From a virus, in the IMG/VR virus record IMGVR_UViG_3300022200_006376, positions 1 to 24,831 of that record: a stretch of 24,831 bases of DNA; one strand, 5' to 3'. Below the pieces are notes generated by a model, which searched no databases, was not told the DNA's origin, and was given only the letters and a program-made list of their open reading frames with translations. Each line of letters starts with the position of its first letter. The first letter of the stretch is position 1. This document shows positions 8,301-16,201 of the stretch, piece by piece. The position numbers were made by a program, and so were the translations under genes.

Positions 8301-9460
8301 CACCTAATCGTGTACATAGAGTAGTAATCAATACCACATTCGATTATTATAATGACCTTGGATTTGATAAAACTCCAGTTACGTATGAAATTAGATTTTT
8401 TGAAAATGCTCCATCTGAAATAGAAATACATTTTTTAAATGTAGCAGGGAGCAATATAACAACTTCTTCTCTATTTACAGATAATCTAGGAGCAGTGTAT
8501 ATTTACAATTGGAATACTGGAGGTAACCAGTGGGATGTACATAGTAAAATTTCAGCTTCTGATCAAACCGCAGGAGACTTTTACGGTATTTCGTGTTGTA
8601 CAACATTTAACGGCGACTCTATTGTTGTAGGATCATATAGATGGGACGATACCGATGGCTCAGGTGCTCAAAATGCAGGCGCAGTGTATACCTATGCTTC
8701 TGCAGGGGACACTTGGATTTCTGCAGCAGAATTATTAACACAAATTGATTATAGTCCAGAGTTTTATCCAATCCAAGTTGGAACAGATCGGGATTGGAAA
8801 CAAATAGAAATGAACGATCGATCTACGTATGCAGTTAAAGATGACAATTCACTATGGTCGTGGGGCCGTAACTATAGCGGCCAATTAGGTATTAACAATA
8901 CAGTTGACTACTCATTCCCTACGATGATCGGTTGGGATAGAGACTGGAAAAAAGTAACTGCTGGAGCATACGGAAATGTTTTCGCACTAAAACAAGACGG
9001 AACACTCTGGTCATGGGGATTTAATGACTATGGACAGTTAGGACATAACGATGTAGTTAGTAAATCAACTCCTACACAAGTAGGAGTTGATGCTGATTGG
9101 GTAGATGCTGCAACTTCATGGCACACTAGTATTGGTCTTAAATCTAATGGAACAATATGGGCTTGGGGGAGAAATTTTTACGGCGAGCTAGGCCAAGGAC
9201 ACAGAAATGCACTTTCAGTTCCAACTCAAATCGGATTTAAATCAGACTGGAAACATGTGTCGGTATTCGGTTGGGGTACGTTATTTATAAATACATCAGG
9301 CGAATTATGGGGATGCGGATCAAACAGTTACGGAGTCTTTGATCCAGCAACTGCACCTAGTCATGTTTCAATTGCAACTCAAATAGGTACAGATACATAT
9401 TGGAAATCGTTTAGCAAATCTAGTAAATCAAGTTCAATTATGGGCATAAAGTTTATATAA
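5324..9460 (+). CDS. Giant multidomain adhesin: jelly-roll modules plus RCC1 propeller with nested FG-GAP propeller
   Basis: The protein has 1,378 residues. Residues 1-75 hold three to four copies of a 19-residue repeat (STEVIYSS..DPNVRVTGQ), a type seen near the N-terminus of phage fibres. Residues about 88-245 and 253-410 are two similar carbohydrate-binding-like modules (DAETG.T.GWT at the start, FYVDDIS or AHFDDIT near the end). From about 464 come RCC1-type blades (LWGWGRN.YGELG, STP.Q.G.D.DW). Blade 3 breaks off at about 579, and FG-GAP-like blades fill about 580-1142. The RCC1 series then resumes and gives seven blades in total. The FG-GAP section is itself interrupted at about 848-1053 by another beta-rich domain. 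The open frame is continuous, so this is a real architecture rather than a frameshift. The stop is 9 bases before the next gene. Likely role: host-recognition fibre protein (inference). Confidence 0.75.
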   Translation: MTAAKVTSQSTEVIYSSTADPNVRVTGQSTEVIYSSTADPNVRVTGQSTEVIYRLPNVPNLRVTGQSIEILHSRVPKNKCLRTIDFNVVNPDAETGDTTGWTNETGYMIADGRFHSGTYCFGGGPNAITLASSDSILLTDIGIDAIEVDFNRVMVTVNYWQSSYASADYGSVGIRFYDANNAQIDVDHFGKYVSSDPYPEWNSRSNTFLLPKNTRSIKILFLGVRSNGTNLDFYVDDISLQATVYNNGFPHYIFNHDAETGNTAGWTVELGNLGLRTGSQISGTYTFYGENTNEFIASSEFINLIQDGVPLTEIQARRAFMQVSCKLGTYSNHQDYGYLGVRFYDEFDSIISETYGTPEVGNSIPSFIFKTESFFVPETAKKAKILIRGVKIDGVSNADAHFDDITAVTYCCVPNEENFTVPVDRDHTLYNYFRSEQDSGKFFESIYVKWHEVGLTGPNLTPGKLYGFGWNRYGQLGINSTIDVSVPTQVSTSGSWRTVVVDQTALAIKTDGTLWGWGRNTYGELGQRDNVDRSTPIQIGSDRDWVDIDTTNLGSCVALKSNGTLWAWGRNTYGQLGLDSQVENDISFGVSVALSGNGTKLVVGLVKSAATGNRGGFYTYTLNQGYWETIGPIIQSNDGTLDDNEGITCTLSDDGLMLVTGVPGRAGTGGDLAVGIVITYDWDNDNNEWVQRGNYLYPPEIDAVPQLRFGTSCCLSNDGLRLIVGAVGYNSNRGKVYIYDWNTNTEVWELHSEIIEPSITASQIFGRSCSITSNKTTIAVGSSYYSSDGAVFVYDWNGAIWASRSVILPPAADVDSSSFAVFGISCSMSDDGSVLVVGAAGIDKPDLGNTVITGIAGGINSVCSDTTTILDNIVPGSHQSAIKITTSDAVTASVTSVAYVTPDNSLLQTIISTTTTDNTYDDESYDISPPWSVEYLGQTYQNVFYGSNGYITFGAGSTSYSGLSSTNPSLPKIFIFGNDNVLTGLWTGTEGTTPNRVHRVVINTTFDYYNDLGFDKTPVTYEIRFFENAPSEIEIHFLNVAGSNITTSSLFTDNLGAVYIYNWNTGGNQWDVHSKISASDQTAGDFYGISCCTTFNGDSIVVGSYRWDDTDGSGAQNAGAVYTYASAGDTWISAAELLTQIDYSPEFYPIQVGTDRDWKQIEMNDRSTYAVKDDNSLWSWGRNYSGQLGINNTVDYSFPTMIGWDRDWKKVTAGAYGNVFALKQDGTLWSWGFNDYGQLGHNDVVSKSTPTQVGVDADWVDAATSWHTSIGLKSNGTIWAWGRNFYGELGQGHRNALSVPTQIGFKSDWKHVSVFGWGTLFINTSGELWGCGSNSYGVFDPATAPSHVSIATQIGTDTYWKSFSKSSKSSSIMGIKFI
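5351..5540 (+). repeat. 57-bp tandem repeat, three good copies and a degenerate fourth
   Basis: TCAACAGAAGTAATATATT recurs at 5351, 5408 and 5465, with a diverged copy at 5522 (period 57). The first two units are nearly identical over their full length. They encode the 19-residue STEVIYSS..DPNVRVTGQ unit. Confidence 0.9.
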
Positions 9461-9469
9461 GGAAGAGTA

Positions 9470-10168
9470 ATGAAATACGCATTAATTTATAATGGCACAA
9501 TACAAGTAGGTCCTAGAGATTGGATGTACTCTGCATTTTTAGACTTTTTAACAAGTAAGTTAATAAGTGTAGATACTTTACCGGTTACTGCACCGAATAC
9601 ACCAATTACAACAGAACAATACAAAATTTTACCAGTTTATTACACCAGACCCATTTATAATCAAAGATTTCAAACACTCCAAGGGCCGTTCTATCAAATT
9701 GAAGAAACTTATGTATCAGCAACATATAATATAGTAGACCAAGATATTAATATCTTAAAATCACAACTAAAGACAGCAGTTTCAGCACAACGATACGATG
9801 CTGAAACTTCTCCGCTTTCGTACACATTTAAAGATGGTGAAACTGTGCAGTTGTATACATCCCGTGAAGATAGAAGAGTGTACTTAGATATTTTATTATC
9901 ATTGCCAGACTCTGAATCTATTATGGTAAAATATTATGATGGTAAATTTAAATTAACAAGCAAAGAAGATATATCTGCTATAGTAAATCTAGGAAGACAG
10001 CATATTACATCTGTATTTGCATGGGAAGAAAGCAAATATAAATCAATCGATGCAGCACAAACGATAGCAGAATTAAAAGCAATTGGAGTTACTCATCCGT
10101 TAAATCGAACTGTAGAAGAAGTAGTATCATCGGTTATACCAGATGGCGTATTTATAGGGATTAACTAA
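9470..10168 (+). CDS. Fibre-associated phage protein, DUF4376-like
   Basis: The protein has 232 residues. The N-terminal half (1-90) is a small alpha/beta region. The C-terminal half, from about residue 100, contains VSAQRYDAETSPLSY.FKDGETVQLYTSREDR, which resembles the DUF4376 domain found in phage tail-fibre-linked and fibre-assembly proteins (from memory, moderate certainty). It lies between two large propeller adhesins with gaps of 9 and 6 bases, and AAGGAAGAG is a strong ribosome site. It may help fold, attach or cap the adjacent fibre protein. No catalytic motif, signal peptide or membrane segment is visible. Confidence 0.55.
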   Translation: MKYALIYNGTIQVGPRDWMYSAFLDFLTSKLISVDTLPVTAPNTPITTEQYKILPVYYTRPIYNQRFQTLQGPFYQIEETYVSATYNIVDQDINILKSQLKTAVSAQRYDAETSPLSYTFKDGETVQLYTSREDRRVYLDILLSLPDSESIMVKYYDGKFKLTSKEDISAIVNLGRQHITSVFAWEESKYKSIDAAQTIAELKAIGVTHPLNRTVEEVVSSVIPDGVFIGIN

Positions 10169-10174
10169 TTAACA

Positions 10175-12820
10175 ATGAAAAATTTAAGCATACTAAATTT
10201 TAAGGAAGACTTTGAAGATATTATAGATATCTATGTAGCTAAAGAATGGATAAGTTTAATTGACAATAGATTTTTAACCGAGCAAGGACAAAATTTAAAA
10301 TTCCAAATATCAGGCAATTTAGTAGGATGGGGAACTAGTTACAATAGTGAGTTAATGTGGGATATACCATTAAATAGTACGTACACTGTAAATATAACCG
10401 AAATCCCAAATATTACACAACCTGCATTAATAGGCAGGAATATTGCTAAAATGGATGCCACTTATAATACTAATGGCGCAGTTTTTTTAATTGATACTAA
10501 CAATAAATTGTGGGGAATGGCAGCACAACAGGTAAATTCTACTCTTGGAGATCTGCAATATCCTACCGGGGGAACTTATACAACGCCGATTCCTTTAAAC
10601 CCAGAGTATTCGTGGGCATCTGTAAAAACAGATGCTGATTACCATACACTAGGTTTACAAACTAACGGTACATTATGGGCATGGGGATGGGATAGTCAAG
10701 GGGAGATAGGACAAAATTTACCAGAAGACACATACAATGAACCTGTTCAGATAGGAACCGATTCCGACTGGGTTGAAATTGGTTGCATGGAGCAAGCTTC
10801 GTATGCTAGAAAATCAAACGGTACTATTTGGTCATGGGGGTACAACTTAGACGGTCGGCTAGGCCATGACGATATTGTTAACATTAACAGATCATCTCCA
10901 ATCCAAATAGGAACCGACACTGACTGGGCTGCAATTGTTGTATCGGAATATCAAACAGTGTATGCGCTAAAAACAAATGGAACGCTATGGTCATGGGGGA
11001 AAAACTCTAGCGGACAGTTAGGCCATAATGACACCATTAATAAATTATATCCCATTCAAGTAGGAACAGATACAGATTGGGCTATTTTACCAAATAAAAT
11101 AAGTGGAGTATCTATGGCTGCAATAAAAGCAGACGGTAGTTTATGGTCATGGGGGTACAACTTAGACGGTCGGCTAGGACACAATGACACTATTTATAAG
11201 TCCACTCCAACACAAGTAGGAGTTGATACTAACTGGACGTCGATTTCAATAAATTACATTTTTTTAGGGGTAAAAACTGACGGAACTCTGTGGGGGTGCG
11301 GTGATAACAGCGCAAACTTGATAGATTATGCAACAATTACTAATAAATCTACCCCAATGCAAATTGGAACCGATTCAGATTGGAAAGAAACACTAAGTAC
11401 AGCAGCACACTTTGCATATGCTACTAAAACTGATAATACACTATGGGCATGGGGTGAAACTTGGTCATATTTAACAGGATTTACAACAGGGGATCTAAAG
11501 GATATATATCCAGCACTTACAACTCCTACTTCAATATCTAAAGAATCGAACTGGGAAAGTGTAATAACAAATACTACTGCATATGTAGCTACTAAAACAG
11601 ACAAATCTGTATGGGGCTGGGGATATAATACATATGGCGGATTGGGATTGAATAATAATATTAATGAAGTTTCTAAACCAACATTAATAACATCGATTAC
11701 TGACTGGACAAAAATATCAGTAGCTAGTCGAAATGTATTTTTTTTAAAGCAAGACGGTACTATATGGGGAGCTGGATACAATACGCGAGGACAATTGGGG
11801 CAAAATGATATAATTCATCGATCAACTCCTACTCAAGTAGGTTTAGATACCGACTGGATAGACATTTCTGCAGGTAGGTATGTAGTTTTAGCATTAAAAG
11901 CAGATCAATCATTGTGGGCATGGGGCGATAATAGAGAAGGTGCACTAGGTACTAATGATTTGATCTATAGGTCAACTCCTACGTTAATTAGCAGCGATGC
12001 ATGGGCATACATACAAACTTATTCAGATTCATCATATGCAATTAAAACAGACGGATCTCTTTGGGCATGGGGTGAAAATGGAAGAGGACAATTAGGGTTA
12101 AACGACACATTTGCTAATAAGCTCATACCTACTCAAGTAGGTTTAGATACTAATTGGAAGAGTGTGAAAAATGGATTCTCCCATGCAATTGCAGTGAAAA
12201 CAGATGGAACACTATGGTCATGGGGTTGGAATGAATTTGGCGAGTTAGGTCTAGGGCAAGATGTTCCTTATAGAAGTACTCCTACGCAGATAGGTGCAGA
12301 TACTGATTGGGAAGAGCCATTATCTGCACCGGAATACAGCGGAGCATTAAAAACAGATAATACATTATGGGTTTGGGGAATTAACGACGATGCACAGTTA
12401 GGTAATGGAAAAATAGACCCGTCGTATAAAGGAAAGTATAACTCGCGTATTCCAATTCAAGTTGGGTCTGCAACTAACTGGAAAAGTATTAGCTTTGCAC
12501 GATATGCAGTTTTTGCAGTAATTGAACCTCTTGCTGAAAATTTAAATCAAGACCCTATTATTGATAATTTATATTGGAGTTCGGGTCCAACAGTTGCTGT
12601 AGGAGTACCAGTCCAATTATTTTGGGAAACAACACATGCATCGTCTGTTAATTATTATATTAGTGGATTAGGCGGAAGCGATAATCTCGCTCCAGATGAT
12701 TCTTCATCTACTATTGTATTTGAAATAACAGATGTTGGTAAAAAATATACAGGAACAGTTACAGCATATAATAGTATTGGAGTATCAGTTTCTGCTTCTG
12801 TTAATTTAACAGTAGTTTAA
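10175..12820 (+). CDS. Fourteen-blade RCC1-repeat adhesin with C-terminal Ig-like domain
   Basis: The 881 residues comprise a short N-terminal segment (1-45), fourteen RCC1-like repeats (about 48-790) and an Ig/PKD-like domain (about 793-881, ending in SVSASVNLTVV). Repeats follow the pattern LW.WG.N..GQLG.ND.....STP.QVG.DTDW......A..KTDG. Blades 1, 2, 7 and 8 are degenerate (for example LWGMAAQQ, LWGCGDN). Fourteen is twice seven, so two complete seven-blade propellers in tandem is the natural reading. In eukaryotes RCC1 binds chromatin; in a phage structural cluster the fold is far more likely an extracellular binding head. The start lies 6 bases after the previous gene. No signal peptide is present, as expected for a virion protein. 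Confidence 0.75.
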   Translation: MKNLSILNFKEDFEDIIDIYVAKEWISLIDNRFLTEQGQNLKFQISGNLVGWGTSYNSELMWDIPLNSTYTVNITEIPNITQPALIGRNIAKMDATYNTNGAVFLIDTNNKLWGMAAQQVNSTLGDLQYPTGGTYTTPIPLNPEYSWASVKTDADYHTLGLQTNGTLWAWGWDSQGEIGQNLPEDTYNEPVQIGTDSDWVEIGCMEQASYARKSNGTIWSWGYNLDGRLGHDDIVNINRSSPIQIGTDTDWAAIVVSEYQTVYALKTNGTLWSWGKNSSGQLGHNDTINKLYPIQVGTDTDWAILPNKISGVSMAAIKADGSLWSWGYNLDGRLGHNDTIYKSTPTQVGVDTNWTSISINYIFLGVKTDGTLWGCGDNSANLIDYATITNKSTPMQIGTDSDWKETLSTAAHFAYATKTDNTLWAWGETWSYLTGFTTGDLKDIYPALTTPTSISKESNWESVITNTTAYVATKTDKSVWGWGYNTYGGLGLNNNINEVSKPTLITSITDWTKISVASRNVFFLKQDGTIWGAGYNTRGQLGQNDIIHRSTPTQVGLDTDWIDISAGRYVVLALKADQSLWAWGDNREGALGTNDLIYRSTPTLISSDAWAYIQTYSDSSYAIKTDGSLWAWGENGRGQLGLNDTFANKLIPTQVGLDTNWKSVKNGFSHAIAVKTDGTLWSWGWNEFGELGLGQDVPYRSTPTQIGADTDWEEPLSAPEYSGALKTDNTLWVWGINDDAQLGNGKIDPSYKGKYNSRIPIQVGSATNWKSISFARYAVFAVIEPLAENLNQDPIIDNLYWSSGPTVAVGVPVQLFWETTHASSVNYYISGLGGSDNLAPDDSSSTIVFEITDVGKKYTGTVTAYNSIGVSVSASVNLTVV

Positions 12821-12829
12821 TATCTATTT

Positions 12830-12859
12830 TTAGCTATATAAATAGTTCTATATAGCTAA
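12830..12859 (+). promoter_or_regulatory. Late promoter TATAAATA embedded in an 11-bp inverted repeat
   Basis: TATAAATA (12837-12844) lies 30 bases before the ATG at 12875. It overlaps a perfect palindrome, TTAGCTATATA (12830-12840) and TATATAGCTAA (12849-12859), with an 8-base spacer. The symmetry could be an operator over the promoter or a transcript hairpin for the upstream operon. No U-run follows directly, so a simple terminator is less convincing. Confidence 0.6.
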
Positions 12860-12874
12860 CTAATAGGTATTTTT

Positions 12875-14221
12875 ATGAACCAGCAAGACACTTTTTATAA
12901 CATATTAAACTCGAATATTGTTTCAAATGAAAAAGATTTGAAGGATTTTTTGAGAATTTCTTCAAAGTATTCAACTGATTTAGCATGTTTAGATACTATA
13001 GGGCAGATACAATCGAAAATTAAAGATTACGAAAACTGTATTAGCACGCTCCATCGATGCATCGACACTGCAACTACACCGCAGCAAATTACAGCTATTC
13101 GAATTAATTTGGCAAAAACATATAATTTAATTAACGACCCTCAAAAAGCTATACAGCAATTGTTATATATTCAAAAAGTTCTACAAAATAACGATAGTGA
13201 TATTTTAATGGAGTTATCACTATCGTACTACTTATCAGCAAATTATAATAAATCAAAAGAGATATTAGAGTCAATCTTAGAAGTTGAGAACATTCCTGAA
13301 AAACTAAAAAATAGAGTAGAATATAATTTAGCTACTTATCGCATTGCTGAAGGACAATTTAAAAAAGGATTAGCAGACTATGTGTATAAAGGTTGTGCAA
13401 TTGGTATTTGGAAAACTATAGAGATAGATAATATTCCAATGTGGGACGGAACTATTAGGGAAAACTCTACTCTTTATATATTCGGTGAAGGCGGAATCGG
13501 TGATGAAATAGTTTGTTTTAGGTTTGCAAAATACTTAAAGCAAATAGGTATTACTCCAGTTTGGATCACTACTCGACCTGATTTAAAAGACATATTTGAA
13601 CAACATGGAGTAGATACATTATTAGATAAAAGTAAAATTACTAAAACTAAAAATTCTTATCGATGTAACTCTATGATGCTTCCTGTGTTATTAGATCTTG
13701 ATGAAACACAAGTATGGTTTGGAAGTTATTTAAAACCGTCAGATGAATACTTGACAAAATGGGAAGAATTACTCCCACAAGGTAAAAAACTAGCATGTAA
13801 ATGGGAAGGCAGTCCTTACTATGAACAGCAGCTACATAGATCTATACCGTTTGAATATATTGACCATTTACAATTTGACGGTACAAAAATAAATTTACAA
13901 TTAGAACCTAGTAATGCTAAAAGTAATATGTTTAATGCCGGACAGTACATTAATCATATTAATGATACATTGGCAATTTTATATTTGTGCGATTTAACTG
14001 TTACTAGCTGTACTTCTATTGTACACATAGCAGGAGCTATGGATTGTTCTACTATAGTATGCCCTCCAGTGGCAGCATACTATGTGTGGATTAATTGCAA
14101 AAATAACAAGTCATATTGGTATTCAGATAAAGTTAAAGTATTTCAGCAACAACAACATAAAAACTGGGAAAATGTATTTACTCAAGTTCAACAAGAGATA
14201 ATCAATGAACAATTCATATAA
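12875..14221 (+). CDS. TPR-containing glycosyltransferase, heptosyltransferase/GT9-like
   Basis: The protein has 448 residues. The first half (about 10-160) is helical with TPR-like spacing (LDTIGQIQSKIKDYENCISTLHRCI; NLAKTYNLINDPQKAIQQLL). The second half begins with GEGGIGDEI (204-212), the nucleotide-sugar glycine loop of GT9-type GT-B enzymes. It ends with a region around residue 372 (DLTVTSCTSIVHIAGAM, CPP, WYSDKVKVFQQ, NW) typical of TPR-linked bacterial glycosyltransferases. It likely transfers a sugar to a protein or polysaccharide acceptor in the host cytoplasm; the TPRs may hold the acceptor. Its 3' end overlaps the next gene by 17 bases, pointing to coupled translation. The specific sugar cannot be read from sequence. 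Confidence 0.75.
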   Translation: MNQQDTFYNILNSNIVSNEKDLKDFLRISSKYSTDLACLDTIGQIQSKIKDYENCISTLHRCIDTATTPQQITAIRINLAKTYNLINDPQKAIQQLLYIQKVLQNNDSDILMELSLSYYLSANYNKSKEILESILEVENIPEKLKNRVEYNLATYRIAEGQFKKGLADYVYKGCAIGIWKTIEIDNIPMWDGTIRENSTLYIFGEGGIGDEIVCFRFAKYLKQIGITPVWITTRPDLKDIFEQHGVDTLLDKSKITKTKNSYRCNSMMLPVLLDLDETQVWFGSYLKPSDEYLTKWEELLPQGKKLACKWEGSPYYEQQLHRSIPFEYIDHLQFDGTKINLQLEPSNAKSNMFNAGQYINHINDTLAILYLCDLTVTSCTSIVHIAGAMDCSTIVCPPVAAYYVWINCKNNKSYWYSDKVKVFQQQQHKNWENVFTQVQQEIINEQFI

Positions 14222-14903
14222 TCGTCAAATATCACATGCGTATATTATTACTGTAAAAGGCAATAATAAATCAGAAACTCTTTCGAAACGAGCTCAAGAA
14301 ACTTGTGAAATGGTAAATCAACCATTTAAAGTGTGGGATGCGGTTGAATATAAAGATAAAGCTATTCATTTTCCATCACATATCAGTGAAGATAACATAG
14401 TTAGATTTTTAAAAATGACTAATCGATATCTTACAGGAGGCGAACTTGCATGTGCATTATCGCACATCTCATTATGGTTTGAATGTTTGAAAATTGATCA
14501 ACCGATAATCATTTTAGAACATGATGCTGTTATGATTAAAAAATTAGAGTTCCATCCATTTTTTAATAGTGTGTTTTATTTAGGATGTCAGGAATATACA
14601 AAATCAATGCCGTCTGTTCCAATACCGTTGTATGCATCAGATGGTAAAAACAATTTATTCATATGTAGAGCTCACGCATATGCAATCGATCCGCATGTGG
14701 CAAAAAACATGTTGTCATATGTACTTCAACATGGAATTGTTGACCCGTTAGACTTTTTAATTCGATCTGATTTATTTTCTATTCAATACGATGGAACTAT
14801 TTATGCGTATGATATGCCAGATGATACTACTATATTAAATAGAGATCAACGGAGTGAAAGCGGCTATCGACTAGCAATACCTAATGATAATTTAGAAATA
14901 TAG
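14205..14903 (+). CDS. GT25-family-like glycosyltransferase
   Basis: The 232-residue protein has the layout of GT25 (LPS biosynthesis and collagen galactosyltransferase superfamily). AYIITVKGN is at the start, GGELACALSHISLW in the middle, and LEHDAVM (E105, D107) stands in for the usual LEDDA metal site. AYAIDPHVAKNML and DPLDFLI follow. The His within the acidic motif is a variation to note, but both acidic residues remain. It starts 17 bases inside the upstream glycosyltransferase gene, so the two are made together. Bacterial relatives add galactose or glucose to lipo-oligosaccharide; animal and mimivirus relatives act on collagen hydroxylysine. The fibre's collagen-like region has no lysine, so that exact chemistry is excluded for it. 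Confidence 0.75.
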   Translation: MNNSYNRQISHAYIITVKGNNKSETLSKRAQETCEMVNQPFKVWDAVEYKDKAIHFPSHISEDNIVRFLKMTNRYLTGGELACALSHISLWFECLKIDQPIIILEHDAVMIKKLEFHPFFNSVFYLGCQEYTKSMPSVPIPLYASDGKNNLFICRAHAYAIDPHVAKNMLSYVLQHGIVDPLDFLIRSDLFSIQYDGTIYAYDMPDDTTILNRDQRSESGYRLAIPNDNLEI

Positions 14904-14904
14904 T

Positions 14905-14912
14905 GATAAATA
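14905..14912 (+). promoter_or_regulatory. Late promoter-like element GATAAATA
   Basis: This is a one-base variant of the late element, placed immediately after the upstream stop codon and 27 bases before the ATG at 14940. It is the same variant as before the collagen-like fibre gene. An AAAGGA ribosome site follows at about 14927-14932. Confidence 0.5.
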
Positions 14913-14939
14913 CTTAGAAATTAATAAAAGGACTTTTAT

Positions 14940-16133
14940 ATGGCTGTTCGATTTTCTAGTTCAAATGTAGACTTAGATAATATTTTACTTAGACGAGGAT
15001 TGTATATTAACGTAGCAGAACCGGTAATGCCTAATTCTATATACTTATCAGGATATGTTGGGGATATAAACACAAGTGTACTTCCTGATGCTGGATTAGC
15101 AAACTTGTCAACACCGGTTCAACTTACGACAGACACTCAATGGGTCAGCATATCGTTAGGCGATCCAAAACCTATGTTCTTAATTAACTCGGAAAATCAA
15201 TTATTTGTGCTAGGCGATGATATAGGATTTAGTCAAACTGTTTACTCAAATGGACTAGGTGACCGATTTGATAGCCATCCTAGTCCAGTTCAAGTAGGTA
15301 CAGATGCTGATTGGAAATCAGTATTTGTTAACGATCAATATAATGTTTTTGCATTTAAAAACGATGAGTCTGTATGGTGCTGGGGATTTAATAGTAAAGG
15401 AGTGTTAGGGTTGAACGATACCGTATTTAGGTCAACACCTGTACTGTTTGCTTCCTCTGGGTGGAGTAGTATTCATGGAGGGCGTGAATGGTCAATTGGT
15501 CTGAAAACTAATAATACACTATGGGCATGGGGATCTTTAACCAATGGTCTAAGTGGAAATAATAACGGTTCGATAACTCGATCAAGTCCTATACAAGTAG
15601 GCATAGATACAGATTGGCAAAAAATCAAAGGCGGCAGATATAGTGCCTACGGATTAAAACTAGATGGGTCTCTTTGGACATGGGGAAACAATACATTTGG
15701 ACAATTAGGACATAATGAAGTAATTAGTAAATCGACCCCAGTTCAAATAGGGTTCACTATAGAGAAAGATTGGAAAGATGTCTTTGTTGGATACGAGTCT
15801 GCTTATGCTATAAAAAATGACGGTACGCTATGGTCATGGGGAAACAATGCAAACGGCCAGTTAGGAGTAGGTACAACACTTCCATTATCATCACCTACTC
15901 AAGTTGGATTTGATACAGATTGGCAAGAGGTATTCCCGTATACATTGGGAGTATTTGCTAAAAAAACTGACGGATCGTTATGGGCGTGGGGATATAATAA
16001 CAAAGGACAACTAGGATTAAATTCAACATTACAAACATTATCTCCAACACAAGTAAGTACTGTTGGGAGTTCAACTAAAATAGTATCGATACTAGACGGT
16101 GACATAGGCTATACTGCTTTCTTTTTAACTTAA
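14940..16133 (+). CDS. Seven-blade RCC1-repeat protein (probable adhesin)
   Basis: The 397 residues comprise a short N-terminal segment (1-33) and seven RCC1-like blades (about 35-397). The first two blades are diverged (IYLSGYVGD, LFVLGDDIG) and the last five canonical (SVWCWGFNSKGVLGLND, TLWSWGNNANGQLG, STP.QVGFDTDW). The whole protein is thus one predicted propeller without extra domains, the minimal form of the fold used in the 881- and 1,378-residue proteins upstream. It has its own late promoter element and lies between two groups of sugar-enzyme genes. Host-surface or glycan binding is the likely role (inference). A cytoplasmic role linked to the glycosyltransferases cannot be excluded. 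Confidence 0.75.
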   Translation: MAVRFSSSNVDLDNILLRRGLYINVAEPVMPNSIYLSGYVGDINTSVLPDAGLANLSTPVQLTTDTQWVSISLGDPKPMFLINSENQLFVLGDDIGFSQTVYSNGLGDRFDSHPSPVQVGTDADWKSVFVNDQYNVFAFKNDESVWCWGFNSKGVLGLNDTVFRSTPVLFASSGWSSIHGGREWSIGLKTNNTLWAWGSLTNGLSGNNNGSITRSSPIQVGIDTDWQKIKGGRYSAYGLKLDGSLWTWGNNTFGQLGHNEVISKSTPVQIGFTIEKDWKDVFVGYESAYAIKNDGTLWSWGNNANGQLGVGTTLPLSSPTQVGFDTDWQEVFPYTLGVFAKKTDGSLWAWGYNNKGQLGLNSTLQTLSPTQVSTVGSSTKIVSILDGDIGYTAFFLT

Positions 16134-16146
16134 AATACATTTTCTT

Positions 16147-16184
16147 ATTAATGTGTAGAACTAAATAAACACGAACACATTAAT
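16147..16184 (+). promoter_or_regulatory. 10-bp inverted repeat flanking a late-promoter-like ACTAAATA
   Basis: ATTAATGTGT (16147-16156) and ACACATTAAT (16175-16184) are perfect inverted copies separated by 18 bases. The spacer includes ACTAAATA (16160-16167), a six-of-eight match to the late element, 34 bases before the ATG at 16202. TTATTT follows the second arm, so a weak terminator for the upstream gene is an alternative. AAAGGAAA is the ribosome site. Confidence 0.45.
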
Positions 16185-16201
16185 TTATTTAAAGGAAAAC
16201 T

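Noticed and set aside
7060-8750. Chimeric assembly as explanation for the RCC1/FG-GAP switch
   Set aside because: The reading frame is unbroken across both junctions, the RCC1 series resumes to complete seven blades, and base composition does not change. Long reads would still be the decisive check.
9286-9293. Perfect TATAAATA inside the end of the 1,378-residue gene
   Set aside because: It is intragenic and 176 bases before the next start. Several such 8-mers are expected by chance in AT-rich DNA, so I do not call it a promoter, though an internal late promoter for the 9470 gene is possible.
10175-12820. Eukaryotic or host RCC1 gene acquired as a chromatin-binding factor
   Set aside because: The gene is embedded in a phage fibre operon, with phage-like codon use and no introns or nuclear signals; only the fold is shared.
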